From Elysia chlorotica (taxonomy: Eukaryota > Mollusca > Gastropoda > Plakobranchidae), in NCBI GenBank assembly GCA_003991915.1, contig RQTK01000218.1:354400-418399 (forward strand): a DNA stretch of 64,000 nt, written 5' to 3'. The position numbers and the translations under genes are program-made. This document shows positions 17,301-28,620 of this stretch, piece after piece. How positions within the stretch are numbered: the first letter of the stretch is position 1; each line of letters starts with the position of its first letter. Below the pieces are notes generated by a model, which was not told the origin of the DNA, searched no databases, and saw only the letters and a list, made by a program, of their open reading frames with translations.

Positions 17301-20300
17301 AAGTTCATTGGCACCCACATGGCAGCTTGAAGAATGCTGGCCAACATACCAGCCAAAAGTCAAAATGAAACAATTAAAAAAAGCCAACATGAACAGAGAG
17401 CTGCTTGCCTCGTCAGTGTTGTACATGGCAGCGCCTATTCCGCCGGGAGTCTTGAATTTGTAGACAGGCATGCGCACCGGCTCCTCCCCTTCTCCGTCCG
17501 GAGTGAACACCAACTCGAGGACGCCCGTCTTCATCGTGACAAAATCTGTGGCGCGGTACTGAGGAGCAATGGCGTGAATTATAGAGCCATTGTGGGGGCG
17601 ATGTGTGCAAAACTTGATCCATGAATAAGTTATTCTCAAAAGAAAATAAACACTGAATCAAATGGGTATACAAGGACTATTATCCTCCTTTCAAAGTCTA
17701 TGTAAATCTCAAATAGTGTAATATTTTTTACTCTTAAGTTATCGACTACTACCATTAAGCTTAACATCTATTGTACTTGGTGCCCCCCCCCCTGCTCTTT
17801 CCCCCACTGGTCAAGGGAGAGGGTGGTACGCACCAGGTCTCCGTGGGCGTGTCTGCCGATGACGATGGGGTTGTCCCAGCCGGGGACCAGGCGCGGGATG
17901 CTCTGGCAGATGATTGGCTCCCGGAACACGGTCCCGCCCAGGATGTTACGGATCGTGCCATTGGGGCTCGGCCACTGCTTGCTCAGACCGAACTCTTCAA
18001 CGCCGAGAGAAAAACGGGGGGAAAAAAAGGTAATTTAAGAAATGTTGGATCGACTGGCCAAGATAATATGAAAATGTACCAAATAAGCGGCAGGGCTGCC
18101 ATGAGGAAAACGAGTAACCGTGCTCTGAATAAACGAAGAAACGTTTTTAATCGTGTCTTACGCTGACATATTGTTTCGGCAAAGCCTGAAGAAAATACAA
18201 TAGCGGTACAAATAAATATAGGCCTAGCATTTTGTATCAAACCTTATCTACGCTTTTCCTATTTTCACATCTCCAAACCCTTTACTATTTGACGATATAT
18301 CAAATCAATGTCTGCCAAATTTAAACAAATCTTTAAGTCTCGATCATAAATGGGGCTGATTCCCTGAAAAGAAAAACAAACTAACGGAAAATTAAATTTG
18401 GAAGTTGTCAGGGTGTTTAATTCCTTCTTCAGCTACTTTTCAGGACATCAGGGAATGGGTCGAGGCCTTTATTATTAACATAAAGTATGCTAGAACACCC
18501 CCGCCCCCACTCTCACCCCAACCCCGCCCCTCTAGTTACTGCATGGCACCATTGTCAATGTCTTTACATGTTCCAAAACAACAATTTTCCCAGGAGGGGG
18601 ATGCACAGGTCCTCCAGGTTGAAGTTAGATAATCCTGACTAAGTTTGTTGTTTCGTTTCATGTCCTGGGTCTGTGTGATACCACCCATTGTAGAGCGTGT
18701 CGGTGGGCTGCTATCAGCCTCGCTCTCGTCATGACTGGCCTTCAGCCGCTACACAACACACATGGAGATAAGCCAGGCCTGGGGGCAATACTGGGGCAAG
18801 TACTGGGGGAAGTACTGGGGGAAGTACTGGGGAAGTACTGGGGACAAGTGCTGGGGGTGGTACTGGGGCAAGTACTGGGGGAAGTACTGGGGGAAGTACT
18901 GGGGAAGTACTGGGGGAAGTACTGGGGGCGGTACTGGGGGAAGTACTGGGGAAGTACTGGGGACAAGTGCTGGGGGTGGTACTGGGGGAAGTACTGGGGG
19001 CGCTGCTGGCCAAGGCGATTAATTATGAAGTAACGCGAGCGCCTGCGCCTTTGAGCCGGGTCCGCGATTAGTGCCACCCCGTGCGGTTGGCGATTCCTTC
19101 ATGAGGGATAAGTCAGGGAAGACGGCAGTGAAATCTTGACGCGGGCCTCTCTCACGCCCAGTCGGTGAAAGCACCGCGCGGCTGAGCCAAAGACAAAAAA
19201 CACCCAGAGGATTAATTATTCTTAACAGAGTGACCACAAGCAGCTCGTTTTTTGGCCTGATTAAGGCTGCTATTTTAGTCGACAGGAGTCAATGCCAGCA
19301 GAGCTCTGTTACTTCAGGGTCAGTTGGGGATCGATGGTCCCAGTTTGCCACGTATTTTCTCACACACACACACACACGCACACAAACACTCACACACCCA
19401 CACATACAAGTACACAGACATTATGTGATAATGTATTGCCATTTTAAAGATTACACATTCGAGAGCATGAAAAACACCATTGGATTAAAATATTCTTTTC
19501 AATTCAAAGTCAATTCTTTTTAAGATAAGTGCAATCTCATTTGTGAAGAGTGGTGTCAAAATGATGGTTTCAAACGGGTACGCAGAAAGTATTTCAATCC
19601 CAGAGGCTTGCGACCACAGTAAAGGTCCCGTATTTTTAGGTTTTCAAAACTTTATAACGGATAAAAATTCGGGTAGTCAAGTTGGTGACGAAAAAAATCC
19701 ACTAAGAAAGCGACGAACAAACCAGCCAATCAATCATGCAACCAAGCAACCAACCGAACCACCCACCAAGTAACCCACCGATCAACAGAACCATCAAGCA
19801 ACCACTGAACCAGATCCCGCGTGACACTCACCTACCACTCTGTCGTCATCCGGCGTGATCGTAGCGCACTTGATGCCCACGTGACAGTCACGTATGGCCT
19901 CGGCCGCGTGCACAACCACCTGATCTTTGGTCACGTCACGGTTGGTCACGCTCAGGTCGAAGTATTGGGTGTCCACGGACACGTAGGGGAAGATGATCTG
20001 CAAGAAACAAAGTCACCCATGGTAAGATGATCTGCAAGAAACAGACCACCCATGGTAAGATGATCTGCAAGAAACAGACAAAGTCACCCATGGTAAGATG
20101 ATCTGTCAAGAAACAGACAAGTCACCCATGGTAAGATGATCTACAACAGACAAAGTCACCCATGGTAAGATGATCTACAACAGACAAAGTCACCCATGGT
20201 AAGATGATCTGAAAGAAACAGACAAAGTTACCCATGGTAAGATAATCTGTCAGAAACAGACATGGTCACCCATGGTAAGATGATCTACAACAGACAAAGT

Positions 20301-22128
20301 CACCCATGGTAAGATGATCTGCAAGAAACAGACAAAGTCACCCATGGTAAGATGATCTGCAAGAAAGAGACAAGGTCACCCATGGTAAGATGATCTGAAA
20401 GAAACAGACAAAGTCACCCATGGTAAGATAATCTGTCAGAAACAGACACGGTCACCCAAGGTAAGATGATATGAACGAAGCATGGGCATTGTATATAGTG
20501 GAACAGCTTGAATACACAACTAAAGACGTAGAGGAAGATGATATGTGAGAACCACACGCAGTGTAAATAGTTTCTATATAATGGAAAAGCAGATGATGAG
20601 ATGATAATGAAAGGACCATAGGCTAATAAATTTCTGTGTAGGCCTATACATAATTGTGTCCTACCTCAACTCAAAAATATAAAAAAAATACTCTACTGTT
20701 ACCAGTATCATGCAAACATTTTTTCACTTCGTACTGTTCGGTAACTTCACATTTTTAAGCCATTTAAAAGCTTGTCTTCTTGGATAAGACAAACTAAAAT
20801 CTAGGTTAAGCTTATATTTAAAACATACCTAAGCTTAAAGTATTAGTTCCTTTCTTCAAACTACCATTCAACTACTTAATCTTAGCAATAACAAACCAAC
20901 AAGCACAAGCTCTGTAGCGACGGAGCTTCACTTCTGTATATCAATAGTCGCGAATTAAAGCTTTGAGAAGTCATTACCAACAGACCGGCCATTTTGTAAG
21001 AAAATGAGGACAAATTACACAAGGACGGCAGTCCTAAATTCTACAAAACGATGACTCAAGATTCAGAAGACATCGCCGTAAAATAATGTCTAGTGCGAGT
21101 TTAAACAAATTCACATGTGACGACAACGATCCTTCGATTTGCTATTTGGATACGTTGTACGTGTATATAAGAAGTTATACAATTTGTATCACTTGACGTA
21201 ACCAAATTTTGTTCACCTCAGAATATTATTTAATGTGCTATTCTATATCAGCTGACGCGTGATTTCCGATTTGGTTGGAGAAATATTGTTGCGAAACCAA
21301 AGTACTGTACACACAACAGTTTGTGAGAACGCAGATTGCGAATGAGTGCGATTTCCTCCAGAAATTTATGTGATACTTAACTCTGGCAACAGGAAAACTA
21401 AAAGAACGGAAAAGTGCCATCCCTTAGAGTTAGATTATGTTTTGTCCAAGTTAAAATAGAGATTAAAGTCTATATGACAAATTGGTATACGAGTTGATTG
21501 AGTGGGAACAGAGGTCCAACTCACCCACAGCCCTTTAGGCTTTGTTAAACTGAGCTTGAAGAGAGGGGTTGATATACACCCGCAGTCAACATGAGAACAA
21601 GAGGACATTGTTGGAACAGAGGTCATTGTTGGACAAGAGGACAAGAGGACATTGTTGGAATAGAGGACATTGTTGGACAAGAGGACATTGTTGGACAAGA
21701 GGACATTGTTGGAATAGAGGACATTGTTGGAATAGAGGACATTGTTGGACAAGAGGACATTGTTGGACAAGAGGACATTGTTGGACAAGAGGACATTGTT
21801 GGACAAGAGGACAAGGTCCAACTCACCCACAGCCCTTTAGGCTTTGTTAAACTGAGCTTGGAGAGAGGGTTTCATATACATCCACAGTCAATAGAACAAG
21901 AGGACATTGTTGGTCAAGAAGACATTGTTGGACAAGAGGACAAGAGGACATTGTTGGACAAGAGGACATTGTTGGACAAGAGGACATTGTTGGACAAGAG
22001 GACATTGTTGGAGTAGAGGTCCAACTCACCCACCCTTTCCTTGATCTTGGCCCAGATGATCCTCGTCATCTCGTCTCCGTCCATCTCCACCACGGGCTGA
22101 GACAGCTGGATCCGGCGCGAGCTCGAGT
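14311..22128 (-). CDS. IDH2: NADP-dependent isocitrate dehydrogenase, mitochondrial type (IDH2), ten exons; transit-peptide exon not found
   Basis: It converts isocitrate and NADP+ to 2-oxoglutarate, CO2 and NADPH. Exons in transcript order: 22128-22034, 19997-19832, 17994-17834, 17558-17409, 17095-16962, 16343-16192, 15949-15837, 15651-15554, 14899-14807, 14386-14311. They sum to 411 codons plus stop, after a split first codon. Recognisable blocks are [41 protein letters not shown] (the substrate Arg altered in human tumours is the R of GRH), [41 protein letters not shown] (NADP-contacting), and [13 protein letters not shown]. Details such as [30 protein letters not shown] and NMTKDLA fit the mitochondrial paralogue better than cytosolic IDH1. 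The first visible exon starts inside a codon, so at least one upstream exon with the start and transit peptide lies above 22128. I could not locate it. All introns are GT-AG except one GC-AG. Confidence 0.95.
14807..14899 (-). CDS. IDH2: IDH2 exon 9
   Basis: After a split Glu codon it encodes [20 protein letters not shown] then [10 protein letters not shown]. It matches the C-terminal helix region of IDH2 (MTKDLA motif). The donor is GTGAGA at 14806. Confidence 0.93.
15009..15268 (-). mobile_element. SINE, near full length, in an IDH2 intron
   Basis: Body with tail on the left (CTGGTTTAATGTCG), ACACCGACCCAACCAGT junction, B-box complement GGGCTCGAACCATGG and head remnant to about 15268. It lies between IDH2 exons 8 and 9. 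Confidence 0.85.
15554..15651 (-). CDS. IDH2: IDH2 exon 8
   Basis: It encodes [19 protein letters not shown] then [28 protein letters not shown] is near-invariant in eukaryotic NADP-IDH. The exon ends with two bases of a split codon before donor GTGAGT. Confidence 0.95.
15837..15949 (-). CDS. IDH2: IDH2 exon 7
   Basis: It encodes [20 protein letters not shown] then [27 protein letters not shown] is the NADP+ 2'-phosphate recognition segment. The acceptor is CCCTCTCAG and the donor GTGGGT. Confidence 0.95.
16192..16343 (-). CDS. IDH2: IDH2 exon 6
   Basis: It encodes [20 protein letters not shown] then [20 protein letters not shown] and [10 protein letters not shown]. The IDDMVAQ and NYDGDVQSD aspartates bind the catalytic divalent metal in this family. 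The donor is G|GTCAGT. Confidence 0.95.
16962..17095 (-). CDS. IDH2: IDH2 exon 5
   Basis: It encodes [20 protein letters not shown] then YLSTKN and [13 protein letters not shown]. It ends with two bases (AA) of a Lys codon completed in exon 6. The acceptor is TTCTTCAG and the donor GTGAGC. It contains the conserved STKN Lys region. Confidence 0.93.
17409..17558 (-). CDS. IDH2: IDH2 exon 4, followed by a GC-AG intron
   Basis: It has exactly 50 codons, [10 protein letters not shown] through [11 protein letters not shown]. The downstream donor reads GAG|GCAAGC, the classic non-canonical GC donor. No GT lies at a position that keeps the NTDE-SIIGFAH join seen in relatives. Confidence 0.92.
17834..17994 (-). 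CDS. IDH2: IDH2 exon 3
   Basis: It encodes [16 protein letters not shown] through GRHAHGDL. It carries isocitrate-binding residues in [16 protein letters not shown] and the GRHAHGD Arg. The acceptor follows a long pyrimidine run (TTTTTTTCCCCCC) and the donor is GTGCGT. Confidence 0.93.
18770..19012. repeat. Minisatellite, 12-13 bp units, in IDH2 intron
   Basis: GGGGGAAGTACT / GGGGCAAGTACT units with a higher-order block (ACAAGTGCTGGGGGTGGTAC) occurring twice. G-rich on the plus strand, so potentially able to form G-quadruplexes. It lies between IDH2 exons 2 and 3, away from junctions. Confidence 0.95.
19832..19997 (-). CDS. IDH2: IDH2 exon 2
   Basis: It encodes [20 protein letters not shown] through [12 protein letters not shown], with donor G|GTGAGT at 19831. 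The acceptor TTTCTTGCAG (ending 19998) is the last of 13 tandem copies of the same acceptor-containing unit. Confidence 0.93.
19990..20466 (-). repeat. 13-copy minisatellite duplicating the IDH2 exon 2 splice acceptor
   Basis: 34-38 bp units. On the minus strand each reads ACCATGGGTGAC, GTCTGTTTCTTGCAG, then ATCATCTT. The copy at 19990-20023 is the real acceptor of exon 2. In all 13 copies the AG before ATCATCTT (or ATTATCTT) is kept, with CAG or TAG variants. Each unit also holds a GGGTGAC donor-like site about 14 nt past the AG. Confidence 0.93.
21513..22033 (-). repeat. 18-bp minisatellite plus three copies of the IDH2 exon 1 donor flank
   Basis: The unit GAGGACATTGTTGGACAA (plus strand) and a GGAATA variant form two blocks, 21600-21812 and 21898-22015. 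The 16-bp sequence GGTCCAACTCACCCAC, the complement of donor GTGGGTGAGTTGGACC, occurs at 21513-21528, 21815-21830 and 22018-22033. The last is the real donor. The other two are each followed by AGCCCTTTAGGCTTTGTTAA, making a higher-order repeat. Confidence 0.93.
22034..22128 (-). CDS. IDH2: IDH2 first visible exon
   Basis: The acceptor CCTCAG (22134-22129) precedes the last two bases of a split Asp or similar codon, then [20 protein letters not shown] and [11 protein letters not shown]. The donor is GTGGGTGAG from 22033. A reading frame continues upstream, but the sequence there no longer resembles IDH. An 18-bp minisatellite begins about 15 nt inside the intron. Confidence 0.88.
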
Positions 22129-22134
22129 CTGAGG

Positions 22135-23444
22135 CGCGGGTTCCAATCCAACCGCACAGGTCCAGGGAGAGGGGAAGGGGTGGGGGTGGATGAGATGAAG
22201 AGGCATGTTTAGAGTTCATGGACATAGTCAAGCTGTTGTTTTTTTTATTCGCCCACATTTTCATATTCCCTAAAACTAAGTCAATATTGTCAATATTGCC
22301 TTATAGTGCGATATACACGTGTGCCATTTTTTCATCACTTTCTCCTCGGTCATCTGTTCAACCATTATTATCTCCTTTTTTCTACCGTTACCATCGTGAT
22401 CGTCATTATAAAAATGTTACCTTGTTTTTCCCCCTAGTTTCCACCACACTTTCGACTTTACGCTTTTATTTCTCGCAATGCTTCCCACAGAAAAATTTCG
22501 GCCAGTTCATAGTAAAAACGAATTACTCTTGGAAGATTAACTCAAGATAAAACAAAGAGAGAAGTTTTAATATAGATTTTCACTTCTTCGTTCTGTAACT
22601 GGTGAAAGAGTATAGCAAATTCAATATCATGCCGCAAAAGGATTCCAATACATCTCAATGTTGCAACAATTTGGAAAGAACTGCATTAGCTGCCTATAAA
22701 ATACGTTGTGAGTGCCAATGTCTTAACGATGAATCATTCCTATCTTCTCTTTCATCAGTTCTCAGTTTTTACAACCACCAACGATTATTTGTTAAATTAA
22801 TAATTATAAAAACAAACATTGATAAAAGCTAGAGAGAAGCTCCGACGCTATGGCGAACGATCATTCTAACTTTATGGGCCAGATTTATGAAACAAGTCAC
22901 CTGTCAGCATTGGACGCCCCATCTCTAGCTACATGTATGTTCAAGAGTCGTTAACAAACATGATTAATTTACATCACGACTCGAAGCCTCTCATTTGTTA
23001 TCAGTGTAAATAGCAATGCGGCTGTATAGTGTGGGAATGCTGAAACTGGCCGTACAAGTGAACTTTAGCCCTTGTAGATACATTTTTATAATGTTAATCG
23101 TTTTGAGCAGTTTTTTAAATAGAGGATATCGCTAAACATGTAGACTAGTTTTTGTTGTTATCTATTCCATGATTGTGCAAAGTATAACTGAAACACAACT
23201 AGTTCGTTGCAAATTCAGCATTACATGCGGTATTGTGTCTAACAATACCAACATGTATATGCAATGTAATGGTTTTCGTTAGCAGCTACTGACTACCGCC
23301 ATGCCCTGAGAATATGTTTATGTGAATCAAAGACGGCGCTCTAAGCTTAAAAGAGACTGGTGTATGTACTACCCCTGAGAGGTGTTTTTGGGGAATAATT
23401 ATCTTTTTATGATTGACTGATCTGTCATATTTCTTCTTTGTGGG

Positions 23445-23485
<41 letters not shown>

Positions 23486-23706
23486 AAGTCGAAGGTCAAA
23501 CACGAGTCTTGGCATCAGAAGATTACTCAGCAATATATAAACAAACTGCTGACAAGACGGGCAGAATCAGCAGCAGCTTGTAACGAATAGTTTTAAAAAC
23601 AAGTGGTTAATCTCTCTAGCTTAAACCTGCTGGCGGTACATGTAGTAGCAATAGGTCTGTCTTTTCATGGTTCCGTTCAGCGACGGGCATGGTGCCTCAG
23701 TTTGAA
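22135..23706. other. IDH2 upstream intron or flank; transit-peptide exon not located
   Basis: AT-rich, with a (GT)n run at 23447-23482. No minus-strand start codon with a plausible mitochondrial presequence and phase-compatible donor was found here. Confidence 0.4.
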
Positions 23707-23988
23707 GTGTGTTGAGTGTTGAGTTGGTTTAACGTCCAGCATCAGCACTATGTAGGCTATATTGTGGACGAGCCTCAAAACTGACGTCTGACAATTGTAT
23801 GTGCAGCCACACGCGAGACAGGGCGGGGAGACCTGAACTCATGTCTCAACCAGTCACATTATACTGACACCGACCCAACCAGTTACAGGTGAGGAAATCG
23901 GGCAAATAACTTTGCCGATCGTGGAATTCGAACCGCGGACCATCGATCTGAAGACCAACGCTCTACCACTTGAGCCAGTTCGCCCTCG
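23707..23988 (-). mobile_element. SINE, full length, head type II
   Basis: Same body as other copies, but the tRNA-like head differs. On the minus strand it reads GGGCGAACTGGCTCAAGTGG, TAGAGCGTTGGTCTTCAGAT, then B box GCGGTTCGAATTCC, then a GATCGGCAAAG linker. The tail end lies at about 23720. Confidence 0.9.
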
Positions 23989-26290
23989 TTAGTTTGAAGT
24001 AGTCACATGAAGCAGGTAGGGTTCTTGTGATAACGCAAACCATTGGGTTTTTTTTTTTTCGTTCTGGCTTTTGAGTGTTGCTGAAGTTAAAAAAAGAAAA
24101 CTAAACAAAAACCAAGCCTTGTACTTTAGGAGATAAAGGCAATGTGTGGGCCAAGTCCTAAACTTTCACCTATTCAAGTTAAAACAAATTAATGAGGGGC
24201 TTTACAAGGTTTCGCTAACACGCCTGGTCAGACATGAGAGCTGAGGTGAAAACTCTTCCAGTCAAAGCCACACGTGTGGCGTACCTTGACCCAGCAGAGG
24301 GCGCTCTGGCAACAAGCCAGGAAAGTTCGGCTTGGCCGAGACGCGACGTACAACCTTCTACATTTGTGTACATTCCGCCATGACGCTCGCCACTGAGAAG
24401 TTTATGACTCAATAACGGTCAGCTGACTGAAAATACAGTCATGCTTAAGGGTTTTTTTTCTTACAGGCCCATTCACACCCACACAATCCCAGAAAATCTG
24501 CAGAGGTTCTCAAACCTCGCTTTCCCCTCCAGTACCCAGTGTCGGTGTGTAGTCCCTACGCTCTTGTTGATTGTGTTTGTCTAATTATCAATGAGACTTA
24601 GTAACTTTATCCATTTATCCAGTGCGGCGCCAAACTGAGACGGCGGCCACAAACAACTCTGCCAACAGGCTCAACACAGACCTAGCGCTGACAGAATGAC
24701 CATACAGTAAGACTGAACACAACTAAAGACTTAAAAAAACCTCACTGGACTTGCCTAGAGCAGAGAGGAGTGGGGACAGCGCGTATCACAGGTCGAGAAA
24801 GCCGCCCAGGTGTCGCAGACAAAGGACTGAGACGCCCAACGGCCTTGAGTCAAGTCAGGAGTATTAATTATGTCGACCACTAGATCTACACAAAATCGCC
24901 GTATAGGATCCCCCAGGGGAACCAAGGAGACGTTAAACCCGGAGAGAGGGAGAGAATTCTCTCCCTCCCTCTATAGAGAGCTATATACACAAAATTATCA
25001 TGGTCCAAAGGATTTTTGTGCAGTCGCCTGTGGAATATTGTATTTCGACCATTCTTGTATTCTTATCCTGTTGTACTCTTGCAGTACTGGTTACACCGAG
25101 GTATCCTCAGGTTGAGATTGTCTCGCGAGATGCTTTCCAGCAGCACGTCCATCAGTCATCAGACCACAGGACCAGGCATGCCAGACAAGCGCTAACCTGA
25201 GTATGCATGGGCCACTTTAACTGGCAGGATATCTGGAGCAATACAACGGCACTTCCATACAAACACTTCGTTACGTAGTGTTTACAAGGTCTATCTGGGC
25301 CTAGCTTTGTGTGCAAAATTCAATGATACCGACTCCATCTTATGAGGGATGGACCAAAACTATCTGTGTGAGGTCAATAAAATGTAGTGTCATGATCACT
25401 TGTTCCCTTAAGTGGTTATTGTTGTTTTTTTTCTCATTTCTATTGTTTGTACTCTTACGTTTCTTCTTTTATTGTAAAAATGAAATCAAAACACCATACA
25501 CAATTTTCTTTTAAATAAAAATACATCGTACTGCTGAGTAAAGTTTGCAACTCTTCAATCTATGGAGACTCTTTCACGGTGCAAGGGGACTTGGAAGGTT
25601 GTACTTGTAGGTTTTAGCAACCAGCCTAAGTTGTGTCCGATCTACTTATCGTTGTTGGTTCACCGTGTGCCAAGTCGCCGGCGGTGCCAAAATATTTGGT
25701 AGCAACCGACTTGCCATGGAGGGTCCCCGGCACTTCAGAGTCTGCGTCATAGCGGGACATGTATATGCCTGCTGGCGTCACAGCCCGTGTTTGTTCAGTG
25801 GCGTCACCCACTCAGCAAGGTCTAAATCCGGCTGATCGCTGGCGCGGCAAGTTCATTAGGCAGGGAGGAGGGGGAGGCCCACCTCGCATTATTTGTGTCC
25901 CCTTTGTCCGCTAGGCGGCGCCATTGTGTCAAGACTGTTGACCGAGTGGAGAGGGCTCGGGATCAGCTGTACCGCAAGAAGAACGCCCACAGGTTTCACT
26001 GCTGCTGCCAAACTTACGCCCACATACTGTATCTGTATAGTCATAGACATTCAATGTCAAATTTGGTTTGTTGTTCAACTCTTTCACCCAGACACTTTGC
26101 CTTTGCTTGCTGCTTGGGTTGGCTGTCTCGGCTCACTCGTCCCCATCAAGCGTTTCTTTAGTCTCAGGCGGGCCTGGGCCTCCATAGTAACGCCCGAGAC
26201 CTCCCAGTCTCAAAACATTCGCTCTACAGGCCCAAACAATCAACCCGCTAGATCTGTCTCTAGGTTTAGCAACTCAGGTCCTACGTATGC
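23989..26290. other. Intergenic or IDH2 5' region, no gene recognised
   Basis: Mixed GC content. CpG-bearing patches at 24240-24400 and 25620-25980 could mark a promoter, and the missing IDH2 first exon could be near. No open frame here shows a recognisable domain. Confidence 0.35.
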
Positions 26291-26437
26291 CACCGGCTGA
26301 GACAGGAGTCATGGTATCCCCACCCTGTCTCGTCTGTGGCAGCACATAAAATTGTCAGACGTCCGTCTTGGGGCCCGTCCACAATATAGCCTATATAGTG
26401 ATGCTGCTGGACGTTAAACCAACCTAACCCAACCCAC
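26291..26437 (+). mobile_element. SINE body-only copy
   Basis: It starts at ACCGGCTGAGACAGGAGTCA and runs to GGACGTTAAACCAACCTAAC. No head is present. Confidence 0.85.
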
Positions 26438-26646
26438 GTATGCCGCTGTCACACGATCAAGTAGCACGGTAACCATACTTGATGGCTCCACCGAGATCTG
26501 ATTCCGTTTTCTGGACAAAAGGCGCGGGGAAAACCATGTCCCTTGCATTACCGCTAATAACTACAGTCTACGGAATTTGACGGAAACGATCGAAGGCTGT
26601 CTGGCGTCCGTTTCAAACACGAGAACAATGTTTGAGCGGTTTTATA

Positions 26647-26806
<160 letters not shown>

Positions 26807-27026
26807 AGTCCCCCCTCCCCCCTCTTTCTCATCCCTTGTTACTTCATGTACCATGTAGCCATACGCTAATTTAAATAGACTGTTTCTCCGCTTTTGTTTT
26901 TAGTATTGACAAAGCCATTAATAAAGGCGAAACGTTTTCATGTATTTTCTCTATAATTTCTAGTTGTGTTTGATTTATTGTGTCCCTCAGTTGCTAAGTT
27001 GTGCGTATTCTTCATTATATTATATG

Positions 27027-27161
<135 letters not shown>

Positions 27162-27355
27162 GAAAAAGTAGTCGCAGCAGTAGTAGTAGCAGTAATTGTA
27201 GTTGTTGTTATTGTAATAGTCGTAGTACTAGAGGTAGTAGTGTCGTGTTGGGTGCACCTTTACTGTCATCAATGCTATTTTTTATTTGCCCTGAATAGAA
27301 TACCCGCCTCCCTCTTTTTGTACTGTAAAATATAAAACCGCTCAAACATTGTTCT

Positions 27356-28145
27356 ATATATTAGCATAATTATACGGTAGCACTATCGCTAATTATAAAT
27401 TATAAACCTCGTAGAAGCATATTTTTTAGTTCGACTTTAAATATTATTAAAACAGGCCACCCTAGTTAGCAAGAACACTTTATACATGTATCATTCGTCC
27501 CCAACGTGATTAATAGACAGAAATGTAGACTAGCGACCTGATAGGAGAGCCTTATCAGGTATATAAGGGGCAAATAGTCAAACAGAAAGTGTGTTTTGTT
27601 TTTCGTTTTATTTTAAATACTGTACTGTACTTGTCTGTCCGCCTATCTTCCTGTTAGCTTATGTGTCTATCTACCTATGTATCTATCTCTGCCTATCTAT
27701 TTACCTACCAACCTACCTAGATATTTTATCTACCTACTAACCTATATATCTATAGAATAACAAAAGGTCAAGGACAATTATGACGACACGCATGAATGAC
27801 CATGGCAGCAGTTGATGCCATCGGGCCTGCCTCTATACTCAATACGTCGCATGGGTGGCAGCATCAGCAGACCAATACAGTTGGCCTTGGGTGGTTTCTT
27901 GAGGATCAATAGTCACTGACCCCTTTCAGGCCGAGGCCAAAATGATCCCCATCTAAAGAAAAGCACCCACTTCTAAAATCAAGAACAGAGCATACATACA
28001 TCCTCCCACTCACAAATCGTGCCAAATGTAAAGGCGGAGGTGCGAACAAACTTTCAGGAAAAGCCACAGTGTTCACAGACGGACTCTCCTCCATAGGTTG
28101 TTCATTTATGACCAGCAAATAATTTATTCCTCTCAATTGAGTGAA
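27356..28145. other. Intergenic, no gene recognised
   Basis: Contains a degenerate CTAT/CTAC stretch (27655-27745). Nothing else identifiable. Confidence 0.5.
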
Positions 28146-28390
28146 CTAAAGATAAAAACAAAAATCGAGAGAACGAAAAGAGAGAAGGAGAGGGGGCAAG
28201 AGAGGGGATGGAGAGGCGGGAGACAGAGGGCTTGATAGAGAGAGTAGTGGTGAAAGGAAGTGAGAAAGAGGGAGAGAGAGAGAAGAAGAGAGATGAAAGT
28301 GACAGAAATGGAAAGAAAGGGGAAGAGATAGTAGGAAAGAGAAGAAGAGAGATAAAATGGATAGAATAGAAAAGAAATGGGAAAAGATAG

Positions 28391-28435
<45 letters not shown>

Positions 28436-28473
28436 TAAAAGGGATAGAAAGGGGGAAAAGGGAGAAGAAATAG

Positions 28474-28568
<95 letters not shown>

Positions 28569-28620
28569 GAGGAGAAGACGGAGACAAAGAGAGGAGGGGG
28601 AATAGACGGAGTCAGAGGGA
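28146..28620. repeat. GA-rich tract with (GA)n cores
   Basis: Purine-only sequence with perfect (GA)n at about 28398-28430 and 28480-28565. Complementary CT open frames are artefacts. Confidence 0.95.

Noticed and set aside
21569-22029. GAGGACATTGTTGGACAA array considered as a CRISPR-like array
   Set aside because: There are no unique spacers, it lies in a eukaryotic intron, and the unit is contiguous. It is a minisatellite.
24215-24412. Minus-strand frame starting MSHKLLSGERHGGM as the missing IDH2 transit-peptide exon
   Set aside because: The possible donor TCAAG|GTACGC leaves the wrong phase for the exon at 22128, and the sequence lacks the usual presequence composition.
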